Assembly (NCBI GenBank): GCA_023379725.1 | Contig: JAMCPC010000041.1 | Coordinates: forward strand, 1-5,529 | DNA: 5,529 nucleotides | Direction: 5' to 3' | DNA from: Actinomycetota bacterium | GTDB taxonomy: Bacteria; Actinomycetota; Acidimicrobiia; Acidimicrobiales; JAMCPL01 | Part shown: piece by piece, positions 3,853 to 5,529 of the stretch | How positions within the stretch are numbered: position 1 is the first letter of the stretch | Layout: the number at the start of each line of letters is the position of its first letter | The notes under the pieces: generated by a model | Told to the model about the DNA's origin: nothing | What the model saw: the letters and a program-made list of their open reading frames with translations, nothing else | Databases searched by the model: none | Made by a program: the position numbers and the translations under genes

Positions 3853-4974
3853 ATGCAATCAAGAATATGCGACATGCTGGGTATGGAATACCCCATACTG
3901 GCCTTCAGCCATCAGCGAGATGTCGTTGCTGCCGTAAGCAAGGCAGGTGGTCTGGGTGTGCTGGGAGCAGTAGCCCTGAGCCCAGAAGCACTGGATGTAG
4001 AACTGAGTTGGCTGGAGGAACAACTCGGAGAGACACCGTACGGTATTGACGTTATAGTACCCGCCCATTACATAGGAGATGAGCAGGGAGGGCTGGAAGC
4101 TAGTGACCTGGAGGCATTCATACCACAAGAACAACGTGATTTCGTCAAGGAGTTGCTGGAACGCTATGGCGTTCCTGAATTACCACAAGATCGTGAGGCG
4201 AGTAGTGGTCTTCTATCTTGGTCGGCGAAGGGTGCTGCAAGTTTACTAGATGTAGCATTACAGCATCATCCACGACTAATTGCCAACGCACTTGGTTCCC
4301 CACCTCCAGATATGATCAAAAGGGCGCATGACGGTGGCTTGATAGTTGCCGCCCTGGCAGGACGCCCTGAACATGCCGTCAAGCACCTAAAAGCAGGGGT
4401 AGACATAATAGTAGCTCAAGGGTACGAAGCTGGTGGGCATACTGGCGAAATAAGTACTATGGTACTCGTGCCTCAAGTAGTCGACGCTGTATCCCCCACT
4501 CCTGTACTGGCAGCCGGAGGTATAGCAAGCGGTAGGCAGATGGCAGCCGCAATGGCACTTGGTGCAGAAGGAGTATGGACAGGGTCAGTATGGCTAACCA
4601 CAGAAGAAGCTGAAACTCACCCTGTCGTCAAAGAAAAGTTTATTGCTGCTACATCAAGTGACACCGTTCGTTCCAGGTCAATCACCGGAAAACCAGCGCG
4701 GCAGCTAAAAAGCGCCTGGAATCAAGCTTGGGATAGCCCTGATGGTCCAGGGCCTCTTGGTATGCCACTTCAAACGATGCTTGTATCAGAGGCTCAGCTA
4801 CGTATATCCAGAGCAGCAGCTACTTCACCGGGAGCAAGGGATCTAATCACCTACTTCGTAGGTCAGGTGGTAGGTCAAATGAACCAAGTCAAGCCAGCAC
4901 GACGTGTAGTACTAGACATCATAGAAGAATATGCAGATACCTTGGCACGTATGGCAAAGCAACTAGGAGCGTGA
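3853..4974 (+). CDS. Nitronate monooxygenase-family FMN-dependent oxidoreductase (2-nitropropane dioxygenase-like)
   Basis: A cytoplasmic TIM-barrel flavoenzyme. Characterised relatives oxidise alkyl nitronates such as propionate 3-nitronate with FMN and oxygen. The 373-residue protein opens with the family's barrel entry (ICDMLGMEYPILAFSH, 5-20) and AGGLGVLGAV (31-40). The diagnostic QGYEAGGHTGE is at 189-199, with H196 in the position of the catalytic histidine, and the phosphate-binding AAGGIASGRQMAAAMALGAEG is at 220-240. A variable segment (about 75-130) and a long C-terminal part (about 270-373) resemble the larger actinobacterial members. The family also holds NAD(P)H-dependent flavin oxidoreductases and FabK-like enoyl reductases, so the substrate is not certain. 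Divergent from one MarR gene and 63 bp upstream of another, it looks like an inducible detoxification or catabolic enzyme. No terminator is visible after the stop, so read-through into the second MarR gene is likely. Confidence 0.9.
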   Translation: MQSRICDMLGMEYPILAFSHQRDVVAAVSKAGGLGVLGAVALSPEALDVELSWLEEQLGETPYGIDVIVPAHYIGDEQGGLEASDLEAFIPQEQRDFVKELLERYGVPELPQDREASSGLLSWSAKGAASLLDVALQHHPRLIANALGSPPPDMIKRAHDGGLIVAALAGRPEHAVKHLKAGVDIIVAQGYEAGGHTGEISTMVLVPQVVDAVSPTPVLAAGGIASGRQMAAAMALGAEGVWTGSVWLTTEEAETHPVVKEKFIAATSSDTVRSRSITGKPARQLKSAWNQAWDSPDGPGPLGMPLQTMLVSEAQLRISRAAATSPGARDLITYFVGQVVGQMNQVKPARRVVLDIIEEYADTLARMAKQLGA

Positions 4975-5013
4975 GTCAGAACTACCAGTAACGGTTGCGC
5001 CCCGGCATACCAA

Positions 5014-5019
5014 TATAAC
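5014..5019 (+). promoter_or_regulatory. Possible -10 element before the second MarR gene
   Basis: TATAAC (5 of 6) lies 18 nt before the ATG at 5038, and a run of TATATATA follows at 5029-5036. No convincing -35 is found at the right distance. There is no Shine-Dalgarno sequence before ATG 5038 or the in-frame ATG 5047, so the gene may have a very short or absent leader, or be read from the upstream promoter. Confidence 0.25.
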
Positions 5020-5037
5020 AGCTAATCTTATATATAG

Positions 5038-5529
5038 ATGAATACTATGGTCGAAGCACAGATACAGACAGCTTGTAACGATTTTTTCGAGACATGGAAA
5101 GCCCTGGTCAAGGTTCAAAGGCTGGTCTCACCTGCCCTCGAATCTGATCTTCAAACAAAGCACGGTATAGGGCTCAGCGAGTACGAAGCCATGGAAGAGC
5201 TACGCAACGCCGATGATGGGAGAATGCGTATGAACGAATTGGCCTCTTCGGTAATGCTAACGCCGAGCGGTCTCACGCGCTTGGTGGACAGGCTGGAGGC
5301 AGATGGTATAGTCGTTCGAGAATCCTGCCCGACGGATGGGCGCGGCTCGCACGTGCGCATTACAGAAAAGGGAATATCCCTACTTGCACGTGCAGAAGAA
5401 ACATACCGAAAAGATATTAAGGACTACTTTGGCGAAGAATTCACCGGTGCCGCTGCAGTAACGAAAGCGTGCAACCACATAGTAGAGACTATACTTTTAC
5501 TTTCCGATAAGACTACCGAGACAGACTAG
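5038..5529 (+). CDS. MarR-family transcriptional regulator (163 aa), second copy type
   Basis: A second winged-helix MarR protein, clearly different from the one at 3059-3475. An N-terminal helical dimer region (about 5-45) precedes GLSEYEAMEELRNADDGRMRM (45-65). The helix-turn-helix is at about 66-95 (NELASSVMLTPSGLTRLVDR within it), followed by the wing DGRGSHVRITEKG (100-112) with the conserved D-x-R-G, and C-terminal helices with TETD at the end. The GRMRMNELA and SGLTRLVDRLE forms are typical of a large actinobacterial-type MarR subfamily. Length is slightly above average for the family. The gene is complete; its TAG stop is the last three bases of the window. ATG 5038 lacks a ribosome site and ATG 5047 (Met4) is an equally possible start. 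It sits 63 bp after the flavoenzyme and is probably co-expressed with it. Confidence 0.92.
   Translation: MNTMVEAQIQTACNDFFETWKALVKVQRLVSPALESDLQTKHGIGLSEYEAMEELRNADDGRMRMNELASSVMLTPSGLTRLVDRLEADGIVVRESCPTDGRGSHVRITEKGISLLARAEETYRKDIKDYFGEEFTGAAAVTKACNHIVETILLLSDKTTETD

Overview
The window carries seven convincing protein genes, about half GC by eye, with frequent ATA, CTA and AGA/AGG codons. The protein families (an RsiG-like protein, a short XRE regulator of an actinobacterial type, an MshA-like glycosyltransferase) and an apparently leaderless promoter point to a Gram-positive-type lineage, either Actinomycetota of moderate GC or Chloroflexota (for example Thermobaculum-like). The sequence alone does not settle which. 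I see no rRNA, tRNA, CRISPR array, transposon or phage gene.

Left half, minus strand (about 2933 down to 131): a compact four-gene operon. It starts at an almost perfect -10 box placed 7 nt before the first ATG. The order is a small TraR/DksA-type zinc-finger protein, an RsiG-like anti-sigma factor with two copies of the cyclic-di-GMP-binding motif arrangement, an XRE-family repressor-like protein, and a GT4 glycosyltransferase resembling MshA. Genes 1 and 2 overlap by ATGA, genes 2 and 3 are 9 nt apart, and the reading frame of gene 4 overlaps gene 3. Three copies of an 11-bp direct repeat lie just upstream of the promoter. My inference is that this is a c-di-GMP-responsive regulatory module attached to a sugar-transfer enzyme. 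The sigma factor it would control is not in the window.

Middle (about 2990-3475): a MarR regulator on the minus strand, followed by two back-to-back perfect hairpins that probably end its transcript before the zinc-finger operon's promoter.

Intergenic region 3476-3852: 377 bp between divergent genes. It holds a marR promoter with an overlapping inverted repeat, a second similar inverted repeat next to the rightward promoter, a tandem 14-bp repeat, a good sigma-70-type promoter (TTGACG-16 bp-TACAAT), and an unusually long leader of about 168 nt that can fold.

Right half, plus strand: a nitronate monooxygenase-family flavoenzyme with a strong ribosome binding site, then 63 bp later a second, unrelated MarR regulator that ends exactly at the window edge. 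The layout suggests an inducible flavoenzyme with a MarR regulator on each side.

The leftmost 130 bp hold no gene I can identify with confidence.
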